From the NCBI GenBank assembly GCA_963717945.1, contig CAVQXT010000006.1:248001-312000 (forward strand): a DNA stretch of 64,000 nucleotides. The letters are read 5' to 3'. Under the pieces are notes generated by a model. That model made no database searches. It saw nothing but the letters and a program-made list of their open reading frames with translations, and was not told where the DNA came from. The translations under genes were made by a program, and so were the position numbers. Source of the stretch: FEN-299 sp963717945 (GTDB lineage: Bacteria; Acidobacteriota; Vicinamibacteria; Vicinamibacterales; Fen-181). Below are positions 17,864-26,291 of this stretch, piece by piece; the first letter of the stretch is position 1; every line of letters starts with the position of its first letter.

Positions 17864-18895
17864 ATGCTTGCACTCGTCGTCGCCCTCGCCGCCGCCCTGC
17901 GCTCCGCCACCCGGTCGCGCCTCGAGCTGACCGCCGAGGTCTTCGCCCTCCGCCATCAACTGGTGGTCCTGCGCCAGCAGGCGCCCAGGCGCCTGCGCTT
18001 GCATCGCGCCGACCGCGTCGTCTGGGTGCTGCTCTCCCGGGCGTGGCGCGGCTGGCGGGACGCCGTCCAGATCGTCTCTCCTGAAACCGTCGTCGCGTGG
18101 CACCGGCGGGGTTTCTCCCTCTACTGGCGCTGGCGATCGCGGCCGCGTCGCCCGGGTCGGCCAGCCATCGGTGGCGACATCCGCGAACTCATCCGCCGGA
18201 TGCAGCAGGCCAATCCCCTGTGGGGCGCGCCGCGGATCCACGCGGAGCTGCTCAAGCTCGGCATCGAGGTCTCGCAGGCCACTGTCGCCAACTACCTGCG
18301 CCGGCCGAGGAGGCCGCCGTCACAGACCTGGCGCACGTTCCTGAGGACGCACGCGGCGCAGCTCGCGTCCATGGATTTCTTCACCGTGCCCACCGCCACG
18401 TTCCGTGTGCTCTTCGTGCTCGTCATCCTGTCGCACGACCGCAGGCGGGTCGTCCACGTCAACGTCACTGCGCATCCGACGGCGGAGTGGACCGCCCAGC
18501 AACTGCGCGAGGCGTGGCCAGACGACGAACCTCCGGCGTTCCTGATTCGCGATCGTGACGGCATCTACGGGTGGACCGTCCGCCGCACGTTGCAGGGCAT
18601 GGGTATCCGGGAGGTCGTCACCGCGCCCCGCTCCCCGTGGCACAATCCGTTCGTCGAACGCGTCATCGGCTCGATCCGCCGAGAGTGCCTGGACCACGTC
18701 ATCGTCTGGAACGAGCGCGGCCTCCGGCGGCGCCTCCGGCAGTACCTCGCCTACTATCACACCTGGCGCCCGCATCTCGCGCTCGACAAGGACGCGCCGA
18801 CCCCGCGGGCGACGCAGCCACCCGCCATCGGCCGGGTTGTGCAGGTCCCGGAGGTCGGCGGCCTGCACCACCACTACGAGCGACGCGCGGCCTGA
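17864..18895 (+). CDS. DDE integrase-core transposase (IS3/IS481 superfamily)
   Basis: The start is ATG 17864. The 343-residue product has an N-terminal HTH-like segment, then NPLWGAPRIHAELLKLGIEVS (cut: family HTH_21-type linker) and an rve integrase core. Likely catalytic residues are Asp in SMDFF near 170, Asp in RDRDGIYG near 230 and Glu in NPFVERVIGSIRRE near 264. The C-terminus has the usual YYHTWRPHLALDKD. It appears intact. I could not define terminal inverted repeats, so the element's limits are unknown. It lies immediately upstream of, and divergent to, the AbiE operon. Confidence 0.9.
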   Translation: MLALVVALAAALRSATRSRLELTAEVFALRHQLVVLRQQAPRRLRLHRADRVVWVLLSRAWRGWRDAVQIVSPETVVAWHRRGFSLYWRWRSRPRRPGRPAIGGDIRELIRRMQQANPLWGAPRIHAELLKLGIEVSQATVANYLRRPRRPPSQTWRTFLRTHAAQLASMDFFTVPTATFRVLFVLVILSHDRRRVVHVNVTAHPTAEWTAQQLREAWPDDEPPAFLIRDRDGIYGWTVRRTLQGMGIREVVTAPRSPWHNPFVERVIGSIRRECLDHVIVWNERGLRRRLRQYLAYYHTWRPHLALDKDAPTPRATQPPAIGRVVQVPEVGGLHHHYERRAA

Positions 18896-19364
18896 TCAGC
18901 GCGGACTCGCGTCACGGGCCTGCCGATCACCGATTGGCCGCGCCCGACGTGTGCCCGTGGCCTACCCAGCCAAGCGAGCAGGAGCCTAAACGCCAACGCT
19001 CGCCCCTTCGCTTGACGCGTGCGATACCATCCGGATGCGTCTTTGCTCGACCTTGGACCGGCCGTTTGAGTTTCTGGTAGGGACAAACGGCGGCATCTGA
19101 ACGATCGGCGCCCGACGACGCCCTCAAACTACCGCGATGTCTTCATAGCCGACCCTCGCGGCTTCGCCTTCCACGCTCGGAGGAGTTCCTCCGCCTCACG
19201 AAACGCATCGCTGTGGACTTGTGGGCCGCCTAGAAACTCGGTTTCCAACTTGTCCGCAGCGCCTGTTGCCCCGCCGAAATCGTCCAGACCTCGCCGGCTC
19301 CGGTGGCCGAGGCAGGCGACTCCATCAGGTCGCGGCACGAGTCCATCTCCCGTCACGCCGCTGG
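18896..19364. other. Gap of 469 bases, no supported gene
   Basis: It follows the transposase and probably includes its right end. A weak minus frame (19129-19380, TTG start, 83 codons) overlaps the next gene's stop by 16 bases, but nothing else supports it. Base composition falls to the lower GC of the following accessory region. Confidence 0.4.
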
Positions 19365-19982
19365 CTACTTCGCGTGACAATCGAATGGAAGCTTCGCTTT
19401 CATCGTCACGCCGTTATCTGTGCAGATCATTCGCTGCAGTTCAGCCTGATATGCTGCTGGAATGCCGGTCGGAGGGTCGTAAGCCACCGTGTAGGTGACT
19501 GGGTGGTTGCCTGCCCAATCTGTTGTGACGTGCGCAACAAACACCCTCCTGAGTCGACGTGCGTACACGGCATAGCCCAGTTGACCGTCCATACAGTTGT
19601 GAGCAGCGCATCCCTGGAACGTGATGTCGTAGTCCGCCGGCCCCCTGACTCTGACATTGAAATCATCCCCAGACATCACGGCAAAGGAGCCGTCCTTCTG
19701 ATGCGATCCTGAGTTCCATATCAGCGCCGGGTGGCCGCCACCGGTCACCACAATTATCCTCCAGCCGAGGCCCTTGCTCACCCGATCGCCGCCCAAGAAG
19801 ACGAACTCAGGTGCCGCGCCTACTAATCCCGGCACAGTCCAGCTTCGGGTTACCGATTGAAGGTACTTGCCCGCCAAGTTACTCACCTTCACCGGTACTG
19901 CAGGAGACTGGGCGTGTCCAGTCACCGCGCCGATAGAACCCACAAACATCGATGCTGTGACCGCCATCAATAGCGCCCTCAT
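19365..19982 (-). CDS. Exported protein of unknown function
   Basis: The start is ATG 19982 with AGGAGG nine bases upstream. The 205-residue product has a signal peptide (MRALLMAVTASMFVGSIGAVTGHAQ). The mature part is mixed strand and loop with HPALIWNSGSHQKDG and a DYDITFQGCAAHNCMDGQL segment holding two cysteines that could form a disulfide; a third Cys is near the C-terminus. No known domain is recognised. Its start overlaps by four bases (ATGA) the end of a possible upstream frame (19979-20225), suggesting coupling. Base composition is less GC-rich than the flanking core. Confidence 0.72.
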   Translation of the reverse strand: MRALLMAVTASMFVGSIGAVTGHAQSPAVPVKVSNLAGKYLQSVTRSWTVPGLVGAAPEFVFLGGDRVSKGLGWRIIVVTGGGHPALIWNSGSHQKDGSFAVMSGDDFNVRVRGPADYDITFQGCAAHNCMDGQLGYAVYARRLRRVFVAHVTTDWAGNHPVTYTVAYDPPTGIPAAYQAELQRMICTDNGVTMKAKLPFDCHAK

Positions 19983-20225
19983 TTGAGGGACCTCCTGACC
20001 TTGTTGATATACGTTTGCATAGTTTCACGGTATGCGGGGTCTTTGTCTCTGGACTCGAGTTGCAGCATACGGCCATATCCGCCGGTCCGAAGTGCACGGT
20101 GGATCGTCGGCACATTGGCCTGTGGGCTTGATCCACTCTCGTGAACACTCGTACACGGCCACGAGGACGGACGTCACGAGGCCCACCGACTTGAAGGAAA
20201 CTCGAAACTCTGCGTCCGAAACCAC
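19979..20225 (-). pseudogene. Possible frameshifted small membrane protein
   Basis: Two minus frames join into one sensible protein. From GTG 20225 one frame gives VSDAEFRVSFKSVGLVTSVL with a short hydrophobic helix, and after about position 20130 a different frame continues ANVPTIHRALRTGGYGRMLQ ... YINKVRRSLK to a TGA at 19979. That TGA overlaps the ATG of the next gene. Each half looks coding only in its own frame. This is a reading by eye and could be wrong. Confidence 0.35.
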
Positions 20226-20388
20226 CCTCCGGCAGTCTTCACCGCCGGAGGGTGATCAGCGAAGAGCCAGGCAACACAGACAGATCCCGACAAGGCCCAA
20301 ACTACTTCCCGCCTCTTTGGACCGGGTTCGTCCCGTCGCCCGAGTACAAAGCTCGCTACTATGAGCAGGCCAAGGTGGCTTGACTCAC

Positions 20389-20769
20389 CTAATTCGCTCT
20401 CCCAGATTCCCGGTGCGGTTCACTCCTTCGAAGTCGTCTCTTGCGCCGAGACAGCCACGAAAGCAGCTTCCATGTCACAAGACCGTAGAACAGGGCATTG
20501 GTTATCGCGAGTTCCCTGTATCTCAGACCTGAGAAGCTGAACGGCGTCGGAGACAAGAGGGACAAGAGGAACTGCACGAGGACGCCTGGCGCTTGTACGA
20601 ACGAATCTATGCTGGCGACCCACGAGGGGGTTGTGTAGTGCTCTGGATGCGGGCCAATGTGACGCTCTTCCTCCGACAGCCACAGCCGAAAATCGATCAC
20701 CAGCGGCGTGACAGCCAGAATCCCAACGGCGGCTGATACTAGCAGCCTGGTCAACCATTTACGTCGCAT
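20389..20769 (-). CDS. Small membrane protein of unknown function
   Basis: I start it at ATG 20769, preceded by AGAGAGGGA. The frame extends to 20982 but the upstream part looks non-coding. The 126-residue product has one N-terminal helix (LLVSAAVGILAVTPLVIDF), a polar stretch with HIGPHPEHYTTPSW, a second hydrophobic segment (VLVQFLLSLLSPTPFSF), and a final helix before a basic tail (SRRKRRLRR). The arrangement suggests an inner-membrane protein. The family is not recognised and no functional neighbour is evident. Confidence 0.6.
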   Translation of the reverse strand: MRRKWLTRLLVSAAVGILAVTPLVIDFRLWLSEEERHIGPHPEHYTTPSWVASIDSFVQAPGVLVQFLLSLLSPTPFSFSGLRYRELAITNALFYGLVTWKLLSWLSRRKRRLRRSEPHRESGRAN

Positions 20770-21179
20770 CGGTCCCTCTCTGCGCGTCATTAGCACGCGG
20801 TCTGCTTGCCGGAGAGAAAACGCCGCCGACCCTGACCGAAATAGTGCGCATGGCTGGCCCTCCCGATGATGCGCGCGTTCTACTGGAGATCGACTGGCAC
20901 TCTCCGAAGCGGGGCACCCTCGGGCTGGCCTCGAAGTAGCTGCGCCACTGACTCGGCATTCTGTTCTCTGGGCGATCATCATTGAGGCGCACGTGGCTAC
21001 CTCGCTTCATAGGAGGCCGACCGCTGCTGCGACCGGGTTCAACCAGGACAGCCGCCTCGACCTCGCCTGCGGCGCGTCACGACCGGGCCGAGCGCCGACG
21101 GCTTCAAACGTGGCCCGCCAGACACGGCAGGTCAGCGCCAGAAACCTGCGCGGTCCAGAGCGAGCGGCGCGGTCCGCTC
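20770..21179. other. Gap of 410 bases, no supported gene
   Basis: Short frames exist on both strands but none has a ribosome binding site and sensible protein character together. No repeat or palindrome stood out. Confidence 0.4.
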
Positions 21180-21560
21180 CTAGTCAGGTCGTTGCCGCCG
21201 CGAAGTCACCAGCAACACGAAGCAGGTAACGGCAGCACCCGCCCATGCTAGGGTCTCGAGTACGGCAATAACCAGGTCCACCGATGGACTAGGTCGAAAG
21301 AGGTCCGTGACGAAATCGACGACGAGCGTCCCTGCGATCACCCCGAAGAAGATGCGATCTCCCAAGTACGACGATCTGCTTGCGACCATCACCCCAATGA
21401 GAGTTCCGACTACCCTCCCGAAGAGGACGAACAGGCCCCCCTTGTGCGCTGCTTCTCTGAACGACGGAAGCATCGTCGTCGACGTTAGGTAAGTGCAGAC
21501 GGCTAGAGCGACGAGCAGTGCCCCCCGGCTGTGAAGTACTGCGGTAGGCCGCTTTGGCAT
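21180..21560 (-). CDS. Small multi-helix membrane protein of unknown function
   Basis: The start is ATG 21560, preceded by a strong AAGGAGGAGG box. The 126-residue product has four hydrophobic segments: ALLVALAVCTYLTSTT, GGLFVLFGRVVGTLIGVMVA, FFGVIAGTLVVDFV and LETLAWAGAAVTCFVLLV. Basic residues at both ends suggest cytoplasmic termini. I do not recognise the family. It lies about 75 bases from the end of an IS3 element. Confidence 0.65.
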   Translation of the reverse strand: MPKRPTAVLHSRGALLVALAVCTYLTSTTMLPSFREAAHKGGLFVLFGRVVGTLIGVMVASRSSYLGDRIFFGVIAGTLVVDFVTDLFRPSPSVDLVIAVLETLAWAGAAVTCFVLLVTSRRQRPD

Positions 21561-21634
21561 TCCTCCTCCTTCACTGACACTTGCCGACTGCCGCTAACAC
21601 ACCGCCTGCATCATACAAGACCATAGTCCCGGTA

Positions 21635-22616
21635 TGGAGTTCCCAGGATTCAGTGGACACCCGGTGACGGAACTTTGTGGGCCGTCTCGAACTGCTCGGG
21701 GCTCAGGCCACCCAGATGGCTGTGACGGCGCGTCCGATTGTAGAACGTCTCGATGTACTCGCCCCCATCGGTCACCGCCAGTTCCCGGTCTTTGTAGATG
21801 TGCCTCTTGATTCGTTCCTTCTTCAGGCTGCCGAAGAAGGACTCGGCCACCGCGTTGTCCCAGCAGTTCCCTTTGCGGCTCATACTGGGCTCCAGACGAT
21901 GGGCGCGGCAAAAGCGCCGCCACGCGTCGCATCCATATTGGGTACCTTGATCGGAATGAATCAAGGTGCCGCGCGGCCGTCTTTGGCGCACGGCCGCCAG
22001 GACCGCGTTGAGCACGAGCTCGTACCGAATGGTCGGGCCGGCAGCCCAGCCGACGATCTTGCGCGAGAATAGATCCATGACCACGGCCAGGTAGAGCCAC
22101 CCCTGCCACGTGCGAATGTAGGTAATATCCGTCACCCAGGCCTTGTTCGGGCGCGTCACCGTAAACTGCCGCTGGAGGCGGTTCGGGATCAAGACCGCCG
22201 GCTTGCCGACCGACCAATGCCGTGTCCGATACCCGTGCAGGGCGCGCAAGTTGTTTTCGCGCATGAGCCGCGCGACGCGATGTTTGCTGCAGGTCTCTCC
22301 CGCCTCCCGCAGGTCGAGGAAGACCCGAGGCGCGCCGTAGATCCCCTGGCTCGCGGTGAACGACGCACGAATCAAGCGCAGGAGTCTGGCATCCTCTTGG
22401 GCGCGATGGCAGAGCGGCTGCTTAAGCCAGGCATAGTAGCCGCTCGCGGCCACGCCCAAGACACGACACAGCGCCTGCACGCTGTACTGGTCCTGGTGGG
22501 CCTTGATGAACTCGTACGTCGAGCGGACCCGCCTGACCGTCCGTCGTGTGGACATCGGTATCGCCCTCCGCTGCTATGCGGATGCTAGCCCTGTCCACGA
22601 AATCCCGGGAACTCCA
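21635..22616 (-). mobile_element. IS3-family insertion sequence lacking orfA
   Basis: The ends are imperfect ~23-base inverted repeats: TGGAGTTCCCAGGATT from 21635 and its counterpart AATCCCGGGAACTCCA ending at 22616, with TG...CA termini as usual for IS3. The length of 982 bp is short for the family (about 1.2-1.5 kb). Only the orfB-type transposase is present. No target-site duplication is visible (GGTA versus AACC). Confidence 0.85.
21650..22555 (-). CDS. IS3-family transposase (orfB type)
   Basis: The start is ATG 22555; 301 residues. An N-terminal HTH-like region (YSVQALCRVLGVAASGYYAW) is followed by SQGIYGAPRVFLDLRE and the rve core. DDE residues are in WVTDITYI (near 141), HSDQGTQY (near 199) and DNAVAESFFGSLKKE (near 236). 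The end reads YNRTRRHSHLGGLSPEQFE. It looks full length for orfB. In IS3 elements orfB is normally made as a frameshift fusion with orfA, which is absent here; this copy may be immobile unless orfA is supplied elsewhere. Confidence 0.93.
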   Translation of the reverse strand: MSTRRTVRRVRSTYEFIKAHQDQYSVQALCRVLGVAASGYYAWLKQPLCHRAQEDARLLRLIRASFTASQGIYGAPRVFLDLREAGETCSKHRVARLMRENNLRALHGYRTRHWSVGKPAVLIPNRLQRQFTVTRPNKAWVTDITYIRTWQGWLYLAVVMDLFSRKIVGWAAGPTIRYELVLNAVLAAVRQRRPRGTLIHSDQGTQYGCDAWRRFCRAHRLEPSMSRKGNCWDNAVAESFFGSLKKERIKRHIYKDRELAVTDGGEYIETFYNRTRRHSHLGGLSPEQFETAHKVPSPGVH

Positions 22617-22679
22617 AACCCCGGCTCTGAGACACTACGCCAAGATGGAGTGCCGTTGTCGTCGAGCGAATCCAAGCAT

Positions 22680-22826
22680 ATGGCTGACGTTCTCTGCGGA
22701 GGGATGTTCGACGACATGCTTGATCTCCAAGACCGCGATGCCGCCAGTTTTGTGCCCGTTGCGGAGATGATTCTGCGCCATACGGAAATACGGAAGGAGA
22801 TTGAGAAGCTGAGACCCAAGAAATGA
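22680..22826 (+). CDS. Short frame of unknown function beside the IS3 end
   Basis: From ATG 22680 the product is 48 residues: MADVLCGGMFDDMLDLQDRD then VAEMILRHTEIRKEIEKLRPKK. The helical, charged C-terminus looks protein-like. The frame stays open back into the IS3 element, so this may be the tail of a gene cut by the insertion. No matching N-terminal part is found on the other side of the element. Confidence 0.3.
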   Translation: MADVLCGGMFDDMLDLQDRDAASFVPVAEMILRHTEIRKEIEKLRPKK

Positions 22827-23165
22827 GGGCTGAAGCTGCCGAACCCGGAATGGTCGGCCCCCGAAGCTGCGTCGTGTTGGGCTAGAGCGCGGCGGCACTG
22901 CGGTGGTGTGTCGGGGCCGGTGCGGCGCGAAGTTGTCACCGAACGTTGAAATGCGGCCACTGAGGAACGTTTCAAAAGCGGCCACGCGGTAGGCGGCCTC
23001 AGTATCGTTTAACTCCGCCGGCGCGCGCAAGCGCGCGGTCCCTGTCTTGCCGTCTTTTCACATCCATCATGATGCGCGGTGGGCGGTGTGGGAAACCGCG
23101 GAGCGGTTTTCCAACGCCCGGTGGGCGCGTCGGCGCGTCCACGGGGCGGGCACCGTCCACGGCGG

Positions 23166-23909
23166 TCAGGCGTCGGCGGGCTCGGCCCGCTGCCGCAGCC
23201 GGTAGCTCTTGCCGGGCATCTGGACGATGGTCGTGTGCGCCAGGAAGCGATCGAGGATGGCCGTCGCGGCGGGCACATCGCCGAGGAAGACGCCCCAGTC
23301 CTGCGTGGGCCGGTTCGTGGTGATCGCCGTGGAGCCGGCTTCGTGCCGCCGGACGAAGACCTCGAGCAGGTCCTCGGCGGCGTTGCCGCCGAGCTTCTTC
23401 ATGCCGAAGTCCTCGAGGACGAGGAGGTCGACGCGCGTGAGCTGCTGTACGAGGTCGCGCCGGGTCCCGGTGGCGTCGGCCTGGGCGAAGTCCGCGGCCA
23501 GGTCGAAGGTGCTGCGGACGATCGCGCGGCGGCCGGCGCGGATGGCGCCGATGGCGATCGCGGTGGCGATGTGGGACTTGCCGACGCCGGGCGGGCCGAT
23601 GAGGAGGAGATTGGCGTGCGCCCCCACGAAGCGCGCCGACACCAATTCGGCGATCTTCGCCTTCGGGATCTTGGGATTGAAGGTCCAGTCGAAGTCGGCC
23701 AAGGTCTTCTCGGTGATGATGCCGGCCTGTTTGAGGCGGCGGGCGAAGAGCCGGTCGGCGCGGCGGGCGAGCTCGTCCTCGACGAGCAACTCGAGAAACT
23801 CCAGGTGCGGGAGCGGCGCGGCCTCGGCCTGCGCGACGCGGCCAGGCAGCGCCTCGACCATCCCGGACAGACGCAGGTGACGCAGACGGGCGGAGAGCTG
23901 AGCATTCAT
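23166..23909 (-). CDS. istB: IstB, ATP-binding helper of IS21 transposition
   Basis: The start is ATG 23909, overlapping the istA stop by four bases (ATGA). The 247-residue product is an AAA+ protein of the DnaC/IstB type: Walker A GPPGVGKSH near 105, Walker B LLVLEDFG near 165, a sensor-like TAITTNRP and a closing DRFLAHTTIVQMPGKSYRLR. IstB binds ATP and DNA and directs target choice with IstA. The longer frame reaching 24194 is not credible because the start here is fixed by coupling to istA. It is intact. Confidence 0.95.
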   Translation of the reverse strand: MNAQLSARLRHLRLSGMVEALPGRVAQAEAAPLPHLEFLELLVEDELARRADRLFARRLKQAGIITEKTLADFDWTFNPKIPKAKIAELVSARFVGAHANLLLIGPPGVGKSHIATAIAIGAIRAGRRAIVRSTFDLAADFAQADATGTRRDLVQQLTRVDLLVLEDFGMKKLGGNAAEDLLEVFVRRHEAGSTAITTNRPTQDWGVFLGDVPAATAILDRFLAHTTIVQMPGKSYRLRQRAEPADA

Positions 23910-25477
23910 CGCAGAAAGTCCTCCAAGGTGTACTGACTGAGCGGCCGAATGGCCGGGTCGGTGGTGGTGAGCGGTGGCGCGGGCACCGGCGGCGTGCGCT
24001 CCACAAGCTGGCGAATGGTGTGATACCGGAAGTGGTGCCGGGCGAGGGCCTCGGTGACGGCGGCGAGCACCCGCTCGCGCGGATGCCGCCGCGTGAGGCC
24101 GAGCACGCCCTGCAGCAGACGGATGGCGCGGACGCCCCGGGCGGCGAGTGCGGCCTCGGCCCACTGCTGCAAGGCGGGCCCGACGCGGCCGCACTGGCCG
24201 ACCAGGCGCGCCACGTAGGCCTGCTGCCGCGTCGAGGCCTCGCCTTCGCCCGGGTGCGGGGCGAAGACGCCGGGCGCCACGCGCGCGTGCACGGCGACCA
24301 GCGTGTCGCCGTCAAAGACGCGCACCAGGTGGGTGTCCCAGCGGACGCGTACCCGCTGGCCGAGCAACGCGAGGGGCACCGGGTAGAAGGCGCTGCCGAC
24401 CTCCACGTGGCCGTCCGTGTGGACCGTCCGCTCGCCGGTGGTGAAGAAGGGAAAGGGCTCCGGGGCGAGCGGACGCAGCGCGGGGCGCTCCACCTCGACG
24501 AAGTGCGTCCAGACCTGGCGCCGAGTGGTCCCGTGGATGCGCAGTCGCGCCACCGTCCGATTCCAGTGCTGGAGCAGCGCATTGTGGGCCTCGAGCGAGT
24601 CGAAGCGGCGGCCGGCCAGCGCATTACTCTTGACGTACCCGCCGCTCCGCTCCTCCTTCCCATTTTCCTGCGGATGCCGCGGACGCGTGGGCAGAGGCGT
24701 GAAGCCCCAGTGCGCCGCGAAGGCCAGGTAGACGTCGTGGCTGTCAGGATCGAAGAAGCAGGCGCGCACGACCGCGGCCTTCAGATTGTCGTGCCGAATC
24801 ACCAGCGGCACGCCGCCGAGGTCGCGGAAGGCGCGCTCGTGCAGCCGGAGAAACGTTTCCAGCTTCTGATCCCAGACGCCTTCTTCGTAGGCGTGCCGCG
24901 AGTGCCCGAGCGTCAGGCGAAACACCCACGGCCGACGCCACTCCCCGACGCCGGCGTCCCATGTCGGCGCCCCGCGGAAGAAATCGACCTGGCCTTCCGC
25001 GCCGGGGGCGCAGTGAAACACACCCACCGCCCGGCGTGTGGGGGCCAGCGTGCGCACGTACCGCTTCACCGACTCGTAGCTCGCGCTGTACCCGAACTCC
25101 TCGCCGAGGTCTTGCCAGATGCGTTGGACCGTCAGCCCCTGGGCGAGCTTCTCCAGGATAGTCGTGCGGTACTGCGCCGCGGCGAAGCGGGCCCGAGGCC
25201 TCGAGCCGGGGAACGTTTTGGCCGGGTTTGCCGCCGAGCCGGGGAACGTTTTGGCCGCATTTGACGGGGCCTCCCCCGGGAAATCGGCCTCCGCGGCCGA
25301 CGGAGTCGTGTCCGAGCCGGGGAACGTTTTGGCCGCATTTGCGGAGCGGGCGTGGTCGTACCGGCTGACCGTTTCCCGGCGCACGCCCGTCTCCGCCTCA
25401 ATCTGGCGGTAGCTCCACCCGAGCTCGAGCAGCGCGAGAACCTGCGATTTCTTCGGCATTTTCAGGTAGTGGGCCAT
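23906..25477 (-). CDS. istA: IstA, IS21 transposase
   Basis: I start at ATG 25477 (MAHYLKMPKK), six bases after GAGG; ATG 25483 is too close to that box. The protein has about 523 residues: N-terminal HTH (LLELGWSYRQIEAETGV), then a rve core with QVDFFRG, VIRHDN and PQENGKEERSGG carrying the DDE residues, and a C-terminal DNA-binding part. Oddly, residues about 48-95 contain three copies of an AKTFPGS motif, encoded by DNA resembling the element's own terminal repeats. This insertion lies between the HTH and the core, in a spot where length usually varies. Confidence 0.93.
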   Translation of the reverse strand: MAHYLKMPKKSQVLALLELGWSYRQIEAETGVRRETVSRYDHARSANAAKTFPGSDTTPSAAEADFPGEAPSNAAKTFPGSAANPAKTFPGSRPRARFAAAQYRTTILEKLAQGLTVQRIWQDLGEEFGYSASYESVKRYVRTLAPTRRAVGVFHCAPGAEGQVDFFRGAPTWDAGVGEWRRPWVFRLTLGHSRHAYEEGVWDQKLETFLRLHERAFRDLGGVPLVIRHDNLKAAVVRACFFDPDSHDVYLAFAAHWGFTPLPTRPRHPQENGKEERSGGYVKSNALAGRRFDSLEAHNALLQHWNRTVARLRIHGTTRRQVWTHFVEVERPALRPLAPEPFPFFTTGERTVHTDGHVEVGSAFYPVPLALLGQRVRVRWDTHLVRVFDGDTLVAVHARVAPGVFAPHPGEGEASTRQQAYVARLVGQCGRVGPALQQWAEAALAARGVRAIRLLQGVLGLTRRHPRERVLAAVTEALARHHFRYHTIRQLVERTPPVPAPPLTTTDPAIRPLSQYTLEDFLR

Positions 25478-25582
25478 CGACATCCTCGAGGGGCTGACCC
25501 CTCAAGCATGTCGCCGCCGCCCTACCTGCAGTGGCCGCTTTTCAGCCGTTCCTCAGTGGCCGCATTTGGCCGTTCGCTGACA

Positions 25583-25818
25583 CAGAAGCGATGCAGCCGT
25601 TCGAAATCCACGTAGCCACGATCCATGATGTAGATGGCGCCGGCTTCGAGCACGAGGTGGTCCAGCGCCGCGACGTCCGGGCACTTTCCGGGCGTGATTT
25701 GCACGACCGAGGGGATCGAGCCGCGGAGGTCCAAGAGCATGTGCAACTTGATCGCGGCGTCTCGGCGTCGGTAATGCGCCCAGGGAACACCGCGAGACAG
25801 AGCTCGATGATCGTGGCG
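25583..25818 (-). pseudogene. IS4-type DDE transposase fragment, frameshifted and cut by IS21
   Basis: The minus strand reads SDATIIELCLAVFP, then after a one-base loss HYRRRDAAIKLHMLLDLRGS, PSVVQITPGKCPDVAALDHL and YIMDRGYVDFERLHRF up to the IS21 end. This is the catalytic middle of IS4-family transposases (FPWA.YR..KAAVKLH, DRGYVDF). The frame changes within TTCCCTGGGCG, where one C is missing compared with the expected FPWA codons. The N- and C-terminal parts are gone. Confidence 0.75.
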
Positions 25819-25914
25819 TCACTTGCGCTCGCGCTGCCGGCGGCCGTCTGGCGCGCGCCAGACGATGTCCACCTCCCAACCACCATGTCGATATCCTCGG
25901 ACTGTCACGCTCAT
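25819..25914 (-). pseudogene. N-terminal scrap of a phage-type integrase
   Basis: From ATG 25914, after a GGAGGAGC box, the frame gives MSVTVRGYRHGGWEVDIVWR and PDGRRQRERK, then a TGA where IS4-type sequence begins. This is the typical first strand-strand arm of tyrosine recombinases (GGWEVDI...PDG.R.RERK). The remainder of the integrase is not found downstream. An integrase C-terminal half lies at 13197-13511 on the other strand, 12 kb away. Confidence 0.6.
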
Positions 25915-26247
25915 CGCCTGAGCTCCTCCGGCGATGGCGCTTCTGGTAGCCGCCAGTGTAGCAGTTGGCACAGCGAGGGTTCGGCATCTAAGTGGAAGAC
26001 GACAGCGGAGCTCGCCTTCATCGCATCGCCACCTACTTGTTGTGGTGGATCATGGCAGAACACCGCAGCTCCGCACCTAGAGGCAGCCATGCTGACGGCC
26101 ATGCGGCCGCCATCGAGCGCCAGCCGCGGTACTTCGCACTGGGCCTAGGTGAAGCCGGCGGTCCGTGGACCGAACGAGCCGTATGACGGCGGCTGTCACA
26201 CAGATATGTGGGAGCCTGGAGGTGACTCCTCCGCGCGACCGGCGCTT
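25915..26247. other. Gap of 333 bases, no supported gene
   Basis: This is the region upstream of the integrase scrap. A 63-codon minus frame (25911-26102) ends with a TGA overlapping the integrase ATG, where an excisionase-type gene might be expected, but its sequence shows no HTH. Confidence 0.35.
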
Positions 26248-26284
26248 CCTCAGTGACCGCATCTGAACGTTCGGTGACACAAGG
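26248..26284. repeat. Solo IS21-type terminal repeat
   Basis: Read on the minus strand it starts TGTCACCGAACGTTCAGATG and continues CGGTCACTGAGGA, closely matching the ends of the IS21 element at 22934-25582 and oriented like its right end. No partner end or transposase belongs to it, so it marks an older insertion just downstream of the FtsX permease stop. Confidence 0.75.
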
Positions 26285-26291
26285 CACATCA

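Larger units (their letters stand above)
22934..25582 (-). mobile_element. IS21-family insertion sequence, apparently complete
   Basis: Both ends carry ~52-base imperfect inverted repeats. The outer end starts TGTCACCGAACGTTGAAATG at 22934 and TGTCAGCGAACGGCCAAATG reading inward from 25582; both continue CGGCCACTGAGGAACG and AAAAGCGGCCAC. It contains istA and istB with the usual 4-base overlap. It has landed in an IS4-type transposase remnant (25583-25818). A solo copy of one end lies at 26248-26284. Confidence 0.9.

Noticed and set aside
19129..19380. Minus frame of 83 codons after the secreted protein gene
   Set aside because: TTG start inside the previous gene, no ribosome binding site, unconvincing composition.
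22574..23030. Minus-strand frames over 22574-23030
   Set aside because: They cross the IS3 and IS21 ends and have no start signal or protein-like character.
23999..24663. Minus-strand frame of 554 codons over istA/istB
   Set aside because: It is a shadow; the istA/istB overlap defines the real frames.
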